NCBI RefSeq assembly: GCF_001552595.1
Contig: NZ_BCRM01000017.1
Location: forward strand, 1-64,000
DNA: 64,000 nucleotides
Direction: 5' to 3'
DNA from: Rhodococcus erythropolis NBRC 15567
GTDB taxonomy: Bacteria; Actinomycetota; Actinomycetes; Mycobacteriales; Mycobacteriaceae
Part shown: piece by piece, positions 8,064 to 16,554 of the stretch
Numbering within the stretch: position 1 is the first letter of the stretch
How the letters are laid out: the number at the start of each line of letters is the position of its first letter
The notes under the pieces: model-generated
What the model was told of the DNA's origin: nothing
Database searches by the model: none
The model's input: the letters and a program-made list of their open reading frames with translations, nothing else
Program-made: the position numbers and the translations under genes

Positions 8064-10412
8064 GTGAACGCACCTTCCCCGATCCCCGCCCCGGGAGGGA
8101 AGCCTGGCGACACCTACGGGCAGATGCTGCTCGATCGCGTCGTCGCCGGGGTCAGTGGAAGCGAAAAACCACTGATGTTCACCGCGCAGTTGCCTGCTCG
8201 CGTAGCCGAGTTCACCGAATGGCCGGAGTGGGTGCACCCCAGCGTCGTACGCGCGCTCGCCGAGCACAGCGTGCGGTCCCCGTGGATCCACCAGAGTGAG
8301 GCCGCCGACCTCGCTCACGAGGGAAAACACGTGGTCGTGGCCACCGGTACGGCGTCGGGTAAGTCACTGGCATACCAACTCCCGGTGCTGACGGCCATGG
8401 CGACCGATCCGCTCGCAACTGCCCTGTACCTCTCCCCCACCAAAGCGCTGGGCTCGGATCAACTGCGAGCAGTGCTGTCCCTCACCGACTTCGACGTCGA
8501 ACTTCGCAGCACGAACGCCAGTGCGTACGACGGCGACACCTCGCAGGAACTCCGCACCTGGGCACGCGAGAACTCACGCTGGCTCTTCACCAACCCCGAC
8601 ATGATCCACATTTCGCTGCTCCGCACCCATCAGCGATGGGCGCACTTCTTCCGCAACCTGAAATACGTGATCATCGACGAATGCCACTCCTACAGGGGAG
8701 TCTTCGGATCCAACGTCGCGCTCGTGATCCGGCGACTTCGCAGGATTGCAGCGCGCTACGGCGCCGAACCTACCTTCATCCTGGCCAGCGCGACCACGGC
8801 AGATCCCGGCGCAGCGGCCTCGCGGCTCATCGGCGCACACTGCACCGAGGTCACGGAAGACGGATCGCCGCACGGCCCACGCACCGTCGCACTGTGGGAG
8901 CCGCCGCTACTCGAGGCATTGACCGGCGAAAACGGTAGCCCGGTACGACGTCCCGCGGGCGCGGAAGCAGCGCGGATCATGGCTGACCTCATGATCGAGG
9001 GCGCCCGTACTCTCACCTTCGTCCGCTCCCGCCGCGGTGCCGAACTGACCGCGATGGCCACCAAACGTCTACTCGCCGAGGTGGACCCGGACCTCGCCGA
9101 GCGAGTCGCGTCGTATCGCGCCGGATATCTGGCCGAGGACCGTCGCGAACTGGAAGCTGCGCTCGCCGACGGCACGCTGCTGGGCGCAGCCACCACCAAC
9201 GCGCTGGAGCTCGGCGTCGACATCGCAGGCCTCGACGCCGTTGTCGTGGCAGGCTTCCCGGGGACCGTTGCCTCGTTCTGGCAGCAGGCCGGTCGCTCCG
9301 GGCGACGCGGCGAGGGTTCACTCGTCGTGTTGATCGCCCGCGACGATCCACTCGACACCTACCTCGTTCACCATCCGTCGGCGGTACTCGACAAACCCGT
9401 CGAGGCGACGGTGACAGATCCCGGAAATCCGTACGTCCTGGGACCACAACTTCTCTGCGCTGCAATGGAACTCCCACTTTCCGATGCCGAGGTGGATGCT
9501 TTCGGGGCTCTCGAGGTTCTGACCAGGCTGTCGGAGGAAGGCAAGATCCGGCGCCGAAAGCACGGATGGTTCGTCACCGCCGATTCGAACCCCCACGGCT
9601 CTTTGGACATTCGCGGCGGTATCGGAACTCAGGTGGCCATTGTCGACGGTGAATCCGGCCGGATGCTGGGTACTGTCGACGCGGGCCGCGCTCCGGCCAC
9701 AGTTCATCCCGGTGCCGTGCACATTCATCAAGGCGAGACCTATGTCGTCGACGAACTGGACCTCGACGTCGGACTCGCATTGGTACACACCGAGAATCCG
9801 GACTGGACCACCTCGGCCCGAGAGACCACCGAAATCACCATCACCGAACAACTCGAGCACAAGAACTACGGCGACATCGCCGTCGCTCTCGTCCAGGTCG
9901 AGGTGACACATCAAGTCGTCGGGTACCTACGACGGTTGACTTCGGGTGAAGTCCTCGACTCGATCGAACTCGACATGCCCGCACATACTTTGCCCACCAG
10001 GGCAGTGATGTACACGGTCACGCCGGAACTTCTCGAATCCATCGGGGTGCCGCCCGAACGGTTCCCCGGATCACTGCATGCCGCCGAACATGCCGCGATC
10101 GGCCTGCTGCCACTGGTGGCGATCTGCGACCGCGGAGACATAGGCGGCGTATCGACGGCAATGCACGCGGACACCGGACTCCCGACTGTCTTCGTCTACG
10201 ACGGTCACGCCGGCGGCGCCGGGTTCGCCGACCGGGGGCACAGCGAACTGTCACGATGGCTCACCGCGACGCGCGACGCCATACTCTCCTGCGAGTGCGC
10301 TCACGGATGCCCGTCCTGCGTCTATTCACCCAAGTGCGGCAACGGAAACGACCCACTCGACAAAGACGGCGCGGTCAAGGTTCTGACCGCCGTCATCGAT
10401 ACGATCAGCTGA
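8064..10412 (+). CDS. DEAD/DEAH-box helicase with DUF1998 zinc-binding C-terminus
   Basis: The 782-aa SF2 helicase has Walker A ATGTASGKS at about residues 94-102, Walker B DECH near 203-206 and SAT (motif III) near 241. Motif VI-like QQAGRSGRRGEG sits near 410. The C-terminal DUF1998 module ends with the cysteine cluster CECAHGCPSCVYSPKCGNG at about 744-762. This architecture matches the Hrq1/MrfA-like repair helicases and mycobacterial Rv3649. GTG at 8064 follows GGAGAG. It lies upstream of and convergent with the tad-like pilus cluster, a pairing so regular that those pilus genes are named after the helicase neighbourhood. Confidence 0.92.
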   Translation: MNAPSPIPAPGGKPGDTYGQMLLDRVVAGVSGSEKPLMFTAQLPARVAEFTEWPEWVHPSVVRALAEHSVRSPWIHQSEAADLAHEGKHVVVATGTASGKSLAYQLPVLTAMATDPLATALYLSPTKALGSDQLRAVLSLTDFDVELRSTNASAYDGDTSQELRTWARENSRWLFTNPDMIHISLLRTHQRWAHFFRNLKYVIIDECHSYRGVFGSNVALVIRRLRRIAARYGAEPTFILASATTADPGAAASRLIGAHCTEVTEDGSPHGPRTVALWEPPLLEALTGENGSPVRRPAGAEAARIMADLMIEGARTLTFVRSRRGAELTAMATKRLLAEVDPDLAERVASYRAGYLAEDRRELEAALADGTLLGAATTNALELGVDIAGLDAVVVAGFPGTVASFWQQAGRSGRRGEGSLVVLIARDDPLDTYLVHHPSAVLDKPVEATVTDPGNPYVLGPQLLCAAMELPLSDAEVDAFGALEVLTRLSEEGKIRRRKHGWFVTADSNPHGSLDIRGGIGTQVAIVDGESGRMLGTVDAGRAPATVHPGAVHIHQGETYVVDELDLDVGLALVHTENPDWTTSARETTEITITEQLEHKNYGDIAVALVQVEVTHQVVGYLRRLTSGEVLDSIELDMPAHTLPTRAVMYTVTPELLESIGVPPERFPGSLHAAEHAAIGLLPLVAICDRGDIGGVSTAMHADTGLPTVFVYDGHAGGAGFADRGHSELSRWLTATRDAILSCECAHGCPSCVYSPKCGNGNDPLDKDGAVKVLTAVIDTIS

Positions 10413-10427
10413 GACACGATCAGCTGA
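10401..10427. repeat. 12-bp direct repeat spanning the helicase stop codon
   Basis: ACGATCAGCTGA occurs at 10401-10412 and again at 10416-10427. The first copy ends with the helicase TGA. The second copy carries, on the minus strand, the TGA stop of the convergent TadE-like gene (10420-10422). It is one of four stop-codon duplications in this window. Confidence 0.9.
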
Positions 10428-10770
10428 CCGGACCCGCACGAGCGTAGGCCTGCGCATCGCCGATCCCGAAGCCCGACAACAACACCGGTGCACGTATCTC
10501 GACAACTACATCCCACCCCTGCACCTCACATTCCGCGAGCACCGTACGCATACGCTCCGCGATCGCCGCGGACTTCGCACACGCAGACGCCTCACCTCCG
10601 TCCAAGGCGCCCGCACCGCCGAGAGCCGAAAGATCAGCGGCCGACTGAGCAGTGTGCCGGGCCACCACCGCGGACCCGACATGCAGCATCCCACCAGTCA
10701 CCATCACGATCGCTGCCAGAACGCAGCACGCCAGAACCGTGGCAACACCTTCGTCGTCACGTAGGTTCAC
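10420..10770 (-). CDS. TadE-like minor pilin, helicase/secretion neighbourhood type
   Basis: The 116-aa product has a short charged N-terminus (MNLRDDEGVATVLA), a single hydrophobic helix at about residues 8-33 and an exported or pilus-like remainder with two cysteines (about 63 and 80). This matches the Rv3654c-type TadE-like protein found at the end of actinobacterial Tad clusters. The start overlaps the stop of the upstream TadE gene by 4 bp, so translation is coupled. It probably contributes a minor pilin-like subunit to the Flp pilus or secretion apparatus. Confidence 0.8.
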   Translation of the reverse strand: MNLRDDEGVATVLACCVLAAIVMVTGGMLHVGSAVVARHTAQSAADLSALGGAGALDGGEASACAKSAAIAERMRTVLAECEVQGWDVVVEIRAPVLLSGFGIGDAQAYARAGPVS

Positions 10771-11129
10771 CCCTCTTCCACCCCTGACTCCACAGCTGCC
10801 ACCGCCTCGGAAGAAATGTCGACCAACGGCAGCAACGTACTCTCGGCGCTGACAACGGCAACGGCAAAGCCGTCAACGATCTCCACCGAGATCGACGCAT
10901 TTTGGGGTGCGATCCGGCGGGCCGTGGCGACCGCAGACTCACGATCACCACGTGCCACCAACCGCGCGGCCTCACGAGCTGCGTCGACACACCGAACCTG
11001 CATCGACACCGCGAGGACGCCACCGATACACAGCACGACCACCGTGACGATCGAAGCCAGAGCAATCGCAGCCTCCACCGTCACGGCGCCGTCGTCGGCT
11101 TGCCGAATACCTCTCGTGGACAACATCAC
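10767..11129 (-). CDS. TadE family pilus assembly protein
   Basis: The 120-aa protein starts with a short cytoplasmic segment holding the TadE signature DDGAVTVEAAIALASIV at about residues 12-28. One transmembrane helix (about 22-46) and an extracytoplasmic domain follow. The Glu in the helix is the residue usually conserved in type IV pilin-like segments. It corresponds to Rv3655c in the same cluster. GTG at 11129 and ATG at 11126 are both possible starts and overlap the preceding stop. It is co-transcribed with the rest of the locus. Confidence 0.85.
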   Translation of the reverse strand: MMLSTRGIRQADDGAVTVEAAIALASIVTVVVLCIGGVLAVSMQVRCVDAAREAARLVARGDRESAVATARRIAPQNASISVEIVDGFAVAVVSAESTLLPLVDISSEAVAAVESGVEEG

Positions 11130-11329
11130 ACAGCTGTCTTGAGCGCCTTGTCGATGATGCCTGTCAGCGCCGAAACAATGGAGTCGCCGGTGACAACCGT
11201 GTACAGGACGGCACCGAATGCGGCGGCCGCAATCGTGCCGATCGCGTACTCCGCGGTAGACATACCGTCGTCCTCCGTTACCAACAACGCAAATCTGGCC
11301 GACACCGTCCTGAGCGTCTTCGAAATCAT
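11126..11329 (-). CDS. DUF4244 protein, candidate major Flp-type pilin
   Basis: The 67-aa protein has the layout of a Flp prepilin: a short basic leader, then DDGMSTAEYAIGTIAAAAFGA (about residues 19-39), in which the Ala-Glu-Tyr follows a likely cleavage region, then a hydrophobic helix and short tail. ATG at 11329 is chosen because GGGGGAG precedes it at ideal spacing; a longer frame to 11398 would overlap the TadC gene. It corresponds to Rv3656c. No prepilin peptidase gene is visible in the cluster, so processing must use an enzyme encoded elsewhere. Confidence 0.85.
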   Translation of the reverse strand: MISKTLRTVSARFALLVTEDDGMSTAEYAIGTIAAAAFGAVLYTVVTGDSIVSALTGIIDKALKTAV

Positions 11330-11394
11330 TTCTCCCCCTTCAATCAAAACCTGTGGCAGCAGTTCTGCCGCAGGAGCTTTCACACGGATCCGGC

Positions 11395-11979
11395 TCACAA
11401 CAGGCCGTTACCGAGCACAGTCGTGGCAAGCCCGATCACCACCGGGACGATGCCCAAGGCGATGAACGCCGGCAGGAAACACAGTCCGAGTGGACCGCTG
11501 ATCAGCACTCCCGCACGTTCGGCCGCGGCAGCAGCCAGATCCTCCGCGTCACCTCGACTGCGCTCGGCGAGTTCGGCCATGGACGAGGACAGCGACGAAC
11601 CCGAACGGGCGGAACGCCGAGCCATTCTGGCGAGCGCCTCGGTATCGGGATCGAGAGCGGCTTCGCTCCACGCGGCGTCGGGGTCGGCACCGAGCGCGAG
11701 AAGGTCGGCCACGCGACTGAGCGTGTCGGCCATCGGTTTCGGTGCCGTCGACGCCATCGCTGTGATCGCGGCGGAGACGGGAAGCCCCGCTCGCAGGCAG
11801 GCCCCGAGAAGGTCGAGACTTGCGGCAACCGCGAGTGGATCCGGCTTGTCCGGGGCTGAAACCGAATTTTCTGTTGTTGTGTCCGCGAACAGAATTTCTG
11901 CCGCCCTGGCCGAAGCGCCGCGGCGAGCGGGAATGATCGCGAGCGCCAACGCGATCATCGCCACGGATGCCCAACTCAC
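11395..11979 (-). CDS. Type II secretion F-domain protein, TadC-like
   Basis: The 194-aa membrane protein has one N-terminal hydrophobic helix (about 1-17), a cytoplasmic helical F-domain (SLDLLGACLRAGLPVSAAI, about 54-72) and C-terminal hydrophobic helices (about 158-192). This is the shortened actinobacterial TadC, an inner-membrane platform protein that works with TadB and the TadA ATPase. Its start overlaps the TadB stop by 4 bp. It corresponds to Rv3657c. Confidence 0.85.
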   Translation of the reverse strand: MSWASVAMIALALAIIPARRGASARAAEILFADTTTENSVSAPDKPDPLAVAASLDLLGACLRAGLPVSAAITAMASTAPKPMADTLSRVADLLALGADPDAAWSEAALDPDTEALARMARRSARSGSSLSSSMAELAERSRGDAEDLAAAAAERAGVLISGPLGLCFLPAFIALGIVPVVIGLATTVLGNGLL

Positions 11980-12764
11980 GACGTGACCTTCGCAGTTATC
12001 CGGTCGGTCCAGAGCAAACCAGCTGAGACACAGGCAGTTCCGATCACGAGCAGCACGCCGCCGAGCCCACCGCCGAACAGCACGCGCAGAGGCGACGCCC
12101 CCATCAACTGGCCGAGGCCGATCCCCAGCAGCGGTAGAAAAGCCAGCACCGCAGCCGTCGCCCGAGCGCCCGCCAACCCGGCCTCGGTGCGCTGACGAAA
12201 GCGTCTACGCCCCAACATGTCCGTCCGGACCGCGCCGAGTAGTTCAGCCAGCGCCAGACCGTGTTGGTCTGCGACCCGCCAGACGGATCCGATGCGGGAG
12301 AACTCACGCTCGATGCACGAATCCGGTACCGCGAAGGCCGCCGCGGCAGAACCACCGAGACGCGCCCTGGCCCCAGCGGACCGGAACACCGCACTTACTT
12401 CGCCGGTACATTCCTCGCCTGCAACAGAACTGGCACTTGCAGGATGCGCGCCGACGCTCAGCTCGGCGATCAGCACCTCCAGACCGGAGAGCAGCATCTT
12501 CTGTGAGAGGTCCCGGTTTTCGGCCGCCTTCGCGCGGCGCCCACGAAAGATCAAGGTTCCGGCGAGGACAACCGCCGCGCATCCTGCCGACAAGCCTCCG
12601 AGAACCCATGCAGCCGACACCGCGAAAAATGCGGCGACCAACTGCCACGGAATCTGCCGGGAGGGCTTGCGGATGCTCGGGGCGTACGTAGCGAGCCGAG
12701 CACGTGAATCCCGCACCGGCGCAATCGAGACCGCCAACGCGAGGACCAGGAAGGAAACTGTCAC
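11976..12764 (-). CDS. Type II secretion F-domain protein, TadB-like
   Basis: The 262-aa membrane protein has an N-terminal helix, a helix pair at about 42-68, a cytoplasmic F-domain in the middle (LLSGLEVLIAELSVGAHPA, about 91-109) and two C-terminal helices (about 201-255). It partners TadC as the membrane base of the pilus. The GTG start at 12764 overlaps the TadA TGA (GTGA), indicating coupled translation. It corresponds to Rv3658c. Confidence 0.85.
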   Translation of the reverse strand: MTVSFLVLALAVSIAPVRDSRARLATYAPSIRKPSRQIPWQLVAAFFAVSAAWVLGGLSAGCAAVVLAGTLIFRGRRAKAAENRDLSQKMLLSGLEVLIAELSVGAHPASASSVAGEECTGEVSAVFRSAGARARLGGSAAAAFAVPDSCIEREFSRIGSVWRVADQHGLALAELLGAVRTDMLGRRRFRQRTEAGLAGARATAAVLAFLPLLGIGLGQLMGASPLRVLFGGGLGGVLLVIGTACVSAGLLWTDRITAKVTS

Positions 12765-13942
12765 GTCCCGACCTCTCGATTGCGAAGCCGGAACATCCGC
12801 TCGAGCCGCTCACGACCCGAACCGCCGTCCGGCCATGCCTGCATGATTTGTACGTATCCGTCCGCACCGCGGTCGATGACGCCGATCTGTTCGAGACGCC
12901 TCGATCCGTCGGCCAACCGGTGCACGTGCAGGATCACTTGAACTGCCGCGGCAAGTTGACTGTGCAACGCGTGGCGATCCATACCGCCGAGCGCAGCCAA
13001 CGCCTCGAGTCTGGCCGGCACCTCTTCAGACGAATTGGCGTGAACGGTGCCGGCGCCGCCGTCGTGGCCGGTGTTCATCGCCGTGAGCAGATCCGTCACC
13101 TCTGCACCGCGGACCTCACCGACGACGATGCGATCGGGACGCATCCGCAGTGCCTGCCGAACCAGATCGCGCACCGTCACCTCTCCGACGCCCTCGACGT
13201 TGGGAGCCCTGGCGACGAGGCGGACGACGTGCGGATGCGGCGGCGCTAGTTCGGCCGCGTCCTCGACGCAGACGATTCGCTCGCGCGGGTCGACGGCGCC
13301 GAGCATGGCGGACAACAACGTGGTCTTTCCCGCGCCGGTCCCGCCGATCACCAGGAAGGCCAAGCGGCACGAGATGATGCGATCGAGGAGTTCGCGCGCG
13401 TCCGGTTCCACGGCGCCGTGAGCACACAGCGCGTCGAGACCCTGTGTTGCGGGCCGCAGCACTCGCAGTGACACGCAGGTTCCGCCCTGGGCCACCGGTG
13501 CGAGTACGGCATGAAGTCGTACCCCGAAGTGCCCGTCGCCGACGCCCCGCAGACGGCCGTCGACCCACGGTTGGGCGTCGTCGAGGCGTCGACCTGCCGA
13601 CAGTGCCAACCGCTGCGCCAGTCGACGCACGGCTGCCTCGTCGGTGAACCGGACCCCTGACCTTTCGAGGCCGACCCCGCGGTCCACCCAGACCTGATCC
13701 GGCGCGGTCACCAGTACATCGGCGACACCGGGTTCGTGCAGCAGTGGTTCGAGCGGCCCTGCGCCTGTCAGTTCCGTCTGGAGCACCCTGACGACCTCCA
13801 ACAGATCCGTGTCCGCCAGAACGCCAGAGGACTCGGCTCGCACGGCGTCGGCAACGGTGGCCGCCGTCGGCTCGGCGACCGACGACGCCGTCAGCCGCTC
13901 GCGAACTCGGTCGAGCAGTTCTGTCGTGACCAACGCACTCAT
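12761..13942 (-). CDS. tadA: TadA family secretion/pilus ATPase
   Basis: The 393-aa hexameric ATPase powers Flp pilus assembly. Walker A GGTGAGKTT is at 200-208 and Walker B-like RIVVGEVRG at 271-279. The Asp and His boxes of secretion ATPases are visible (CVEDAAEL near 225-232, and NTGHDGGAGTVHANS at 290-304). ATG at 13942 is chosen over far longer upstream starts, which would overlap the ssd gene antiparallel to its real frame. It overlaps ssd by 4 bp. It corresponds to Rv3659c. Confidence 0.93.
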   Translation of the reverse strand: MSALVTTELLDRVRERLTASSVAEPTAATVADAVRAESSGVLADTDLLEVVRVLQTELTGAGPLEPLLHEPGVADVLVTAPDQVWVDRGVGLERSGVRFTDEAAVRRLAQRLALSAGRRLDDAQPWVDGRLRGVGDGHFGVRLHAVLAPVAQGGTCVSLRVLRPATQGLDALCAHGAVEPDARELLDRIISCRLAFLVIGGTGAGKTTLLSAMLGAVDPRERIVCVEDAAELAPPHPHVVRLVARAPNVEGVGEVTVRDLVRQALRMRPDRIVVGEVRGAEVTDLLTAMNTGHDGGAGTVHANSSEEVPARLEALAALGGMDRHALHSQLAAAVQVILHVHRLADGSRRLEQIGVIDRGADGYVQIMQAWPDGGSGRERLERMFRLRNREVGT

Positions 13943-15033
13943 GCCGCAGCCCTGCGCGGGCGTGCGCCGGATTCGACGGCGTCGAGTACCGCTGTTGCCA
14001 CCGCACTCAGCGGACAGCCTCGGGTCAATTCGAGGCCACCGCGCTCGAGCATCGGCGCCAGCGAGCGGTGGCCGCGCATCACGGCCGTCAGCGGCAGGCC
14101 GAGCATGTCTGCCACATCGGCGCCGCGTAGGCCTCCCGGCGCCGGCCCACGCACGACGAGCCCGACATTGGAGTTGTGTCGCACCACCCAGGCTCCGACC
14201 TTCTCGGCAGCGACGCACGCAGCCACGGTGGCCGGAACCACCACGAGAACCAAATCCGACATCTCCAACGCGGCCTGACCTACCTCGCTGGGATGACGTG
14301 GCACGTCGCAGACCACGAGTCCGCCGGAACTGCGACCTGCGTCCAGCACGGCGCGAACGGCGGTCACTGTCGGACCGTCGATCTCGCGGCGACTGCTCGC
14401 CAGAACCCTCAGGAACTTTCCCTTTGCCGGCAGGGCATCGCGCAGCGCATCCGGGGCCAGCCGCCCGCCCTCGACGGTCAGTGCACCCCAACGCAATCCG
14501 GGGGTCGTCTCGATGCCCAACAGCACATCAGCGCCGGAGCCGAGTGCGTCGACGTCCACCAGTAACGTCGGGACGTGACGTGCCGCCGACGTCAACGCGA
14601 CAGCCGCAGCTGTTGCCGAGGCTCCGCCGCCACCACAACCACCCACCACGCTCACGACGGTGCCGTCACCACTCACGTCGACGTGGTCGGCCAGAACTGC
14701 GACCAGTGCGTTCTCCTCTTCCGGCAAGGACAGAACGCTGTCGGCTCCGATCGCGGTGGCGCTCTTCCAGTCGTCGACGGTCGGTGTGCCGTCGCACACG
14801 AGGAACACTCGCGTTCGTTTAGGGGAACGAGTCAGAGCATCCCGCGCAGCCGACGCGTCCAACACGACCGCCGAGGCCCGGTTCCACTGTTGCCGAGAAA
14901 CGGGATGCTCGGCCTCGTCCAGACAGCGATCCACCGCGGCAGCGACGCGGCGCACGCTCGCGAGGACCTTCGCGTCGTCGACGAGAACCAGAATGGGAGC
15001 CCCGGTTTCCCGAGAGTTGATCGTCGTGTTCAT
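13939..15033 (-). CDS. ssd: CpaE-like MinD-family protein, septum-site determining Ssd
   Basis: The 364-aa protein has a receiver-like N-terminal half (about 14-115) and a MinD/CpaE-type ATPase-like half. The P-loop is degenerate: VVSVVGGCGGGGASATAAAVAL at about 125-146, with no Lys in the GKT position. CpaE proteins localise Tad pilus machinery. The mycobacterial orthologue Rv3660c (Ssd) has been linked to septum inhibition and dormancy. It is the first gene of the pilus operon, so it probably couples pilus placement or expression to cell division. Confidence 0.85.
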   Translation of the reverse strand: MNTTINSRETGAPILVLVDDAKVLASVRRVAAAVDRCLDEAEHPVSRQQWNRASAVVLDASAARDALTRSPKRTRVFLVCDGTPTVDDWKSATAIGADSVLSLPEEENALVAVLADHVDVSGDGTVVSVVGGCGGGGASATAAAVALTSAARHVPTLLVDVDALGSGADVLLGIETTPGLRWGALTVEGGRLAPDALRDALPAKGKFLRVLASSRREIDGPTVTAVRAVLDAGRSSGGLVVCDVPRHPSEVGQAALEMSDLVLVVVPATVAACVAAEKVGAWVVRHNSNVGLVVRGPAPGGLRGADVADMLGLPLTAVMRGHRSLAPMLERGGLELTRGCPLSAVATAVLDAVESGARPRRAAA

Positions 15034-15345
15034 GACTGCAGAGCCTGAACGAGCACCGGCACCGAAAACAGTGGGTCGAGAGAGCCTGTGGACAACTGGG
15101 AAGTTGTGGAGAAACAGGCCTGAGACAGAGGACGACCCCCGCCAATGGGGGGAGGAGGCGGGGGCCGTCTGAGTTCAGCCCCGGGGGGTCGGGCTGAACT
15201 AGTTCGAACGAATCGAACAGCAACGATCTTACACCCGCCATTGGCGAGAAATGCAAGCCTGAGCTGCACTGAACTGCTGTTTTTCGCCGAAAGAGGACGC
15301 TTGCCGAGGAGCACACGAACCGCCTGTCGGACTATCCTCATTCCT
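15034..15345. other. Divergent region between the pilus operon and HAD phosphatase
   Basis: This 312-bp gap has no gene. It contains a hairpin with arms GTTCAGCCC and GGGCTGAAC at 15173-15199, and a second GC-rich complementary stretch at about 15131-15168 (GACGACCCCCGCC with GGCGGGGGCCGTC). On the minus strand both lie in the likely leader of the pilus operon, where they could act as attenuator hairpins. A likely -10 (TATCCT, 15333-15338) for the plus-strand gene closes the region. Confidence 0.5.
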
Positions 15346-16164
15346 GTGACCGACAAGCCTGCGAACGGACTGAATACCGGGCGGACAGCCGCTTTCTTCG
15401 ATTTGGACAAAACGATCATCGCGAAGTCGAGCACCCTGGCGTTCAGCAAGCCATTCTTCGCCCAGGGTCTGATCAATCGACGCTCGGTTCTCAAGAGCAG
15501 CTATGCGCAATTCCTGTTTCTTCTGTCCGGCGCCGATCACGATCAGATGGAGCGCATGCGCGAGCACCTGACTGCGATGTGCGCGGGCTGGGACGTGGAA
15601 CAGGTGAAGGCCATCGTCGCGGAGACTCTGCACGACATCGTCGACCCACTCGTCTTTGCCGAGGCGGCCGATCTGATCGCAGATCACAAGCTGCGTGGAC
15701 ACGACGTCATCGTGGTGTCGGCGTCGGGCGAGGAGATCGTCGCGCCGATCGCCCGCGCCCTCGGCGCCACCCATTCCGTCGCGACGTCGATGAGGGAAGA
15801 AGACGGCCACTACACCGGCGAGGTCGACTTCTACTGCTACGGTCCGGGCAAGGTCGAAGCGATGGAAAAACTCGCCGCGGAATACGGCTACGACCTCGCC
15901 GCCAGTTACGCCTACTCCGACTCGGTGACCGATTTGCCCATGCTCGAGGCGGTCGGACATCCCACCGCAGTCAACCCCGATCGTGCATTGCGCAAGGAAG
16001 CGGCCGTATACGGTTGGCCCATACTGACTTTCTCGAACCCGGTCTCGCTTCGCGCGCGATTGTCGGCCCAGTCCACGACGACGGTCGCCACAACTGCAGC
16101 GGTGGGAATCGCAGCTCTGGTGGCCGGCGCCATGACCTTCGGGCTACTGCGTCGGAAACGCTGA
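15346..16164 (+). CDS. HAD-IB family phosphatase with C-terminal membrane anchor
   Basis: The 272-aa protein resembles SerB-type HAD hydrolases. Motif I FDLDKT is at about residues 18-23, motif II VVSASGEE near 123-130, and motif IV in SYAYSDSVTDLPML near 187-200. A hydrophobic segment (about 246-266) followed by RRKR suggests a C-terminal tail anchor. It matches Rv3661. GTG at 15346 is chosen because a -10 TATCCT ends 7 nt upstream and no Shine-Dalgarno site is present, which fits a leaderless mRNA. Its position upstream of the Ms1-like RNA is a strongly conserved actinobacterial synteny. Confidence 0.88.
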   Translation: MTDKPANGLNTGRTAAFFDLDKTIIAKSSTLAFSKPFFAQGLINRRSVLKSSYAQFLFLLSGADHDQMERMREHLTAMCAGWDVEQVKAIVAETLHDIVDPLVFAEAADLIADHKLRGHDVIVVSASGEEIVAPIARALGATHSVATSMREEDGHYTGEVDFYCYGPGKVEAMEKLAAEYGYDLAASYAYSDSVTDLPMLEAVGHPTAVNPDRALRKEAAVYGWPILTFSNPVSLRARLSAQSTTTVATTAAVGIAALVAGAMTFGLLRRKR

Positions 16165-16194
16165 AATCCAATGCCCACAAACAAAAATTGGTAC

Positions 16195-16223
16195 TTGCTG
16201 TGAGCCCGGACACAGGGTACAAA
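16195..16223 (+). promoter_or_regulatory. Promoter of the Ms1-like small RNA
   Basis: A -35 TTGCTG (16195-16200), a 17-bp spacer and a -10 TACAAA (16218-16223) predict a start near 16230. No start codon with a ribosome site follows, consistent with a non-coding transcript. Confidence 0.6.
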
Positions 16224-16229
16224 GGAGTT

Positions 16230-16527
16230 ACGGAAGAACGGAAGGCCAGGAACGGCTCGGAAGAGAAGGACCGTTTCCCCAACCGAAATTCCTAGCACGG
16301 GCACTAGGGCACCCACGCGGAGCACAAGCCACTATAAGGGCAGAAGCGTTGTGGGCCTGCGAGATTCGTTCAATTTGAGCGAGGACCCCGCACCGGTTGC
16401 GGGGACGACCTCAGAAAGTGCGATCCCTCGCCGAGGCCACCCACACAACCCACCGAGCACGCTTGGTAACGAGTAGTCCGTGCTGACGGGCGGCGAAGTC
16501 GATTTATCGGCAGCGCCGCCCGTTCGT
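16230..16527 (+). ncRNA. Ms1 (MTS2823-like) RNA-polymerase-binding small RNA, by position and structure
   Basis: This gene-free interval lies between the HAD phosphatase (Rv3661-like) and the Rv3662c-like gene. That is where mycobacteria encode the abundant stationary-phase RNA called Ms1 or MTS2823. It has a recognisable promoter just upstream, a length of about 300 nt like MTS2823, internal hairpins (for example ACCCCGCA/TGCGGGG near 16385-16404) and a terminator at its end. Ms1 is known to bind core RNA polymerase and act as a 6S-like reservoir. The 5' and 3' ends are predicted from promoter and terminator, not measured. Primary sequence identity to Ms1 was not tested. Confidence 0.75.
16486..16523 (+). 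terminator. Terminator of the Ms1-like RNA
   Basis: ACGGGCGGCG (16486-16495) pairs perfectly with CGCCGCCCGT (16514-16523) across an 18-nt loop. TCGTTATGT follows, a weak U-containing tail. It ends the small RNA about 30 bp before the stop codon of the convergent gene. Confidence 0.75.
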
Positions 16528-16554
16528 TATGTGCCGGCCTCGCCCTGTTGCAGA

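Noticed and set aside
12761..14491. A 576-codon version of TadA starting at 14491
   Set aside because: The first 183 codons are Arg/Gly-rich nonsense lying over ssd in another frame. ATG at 13942 overlaps the ssd stop as expected of the operon.
15087..15095. TGTGGACAA, identical to a DnaA box (complement TTGTCCACA)
   Set aside because: Only one clear box, with no cluster, no AT-rich unwinding region and no dnaA/dnaN genes nearby. Single boxes occur by chance; this is not an origin.
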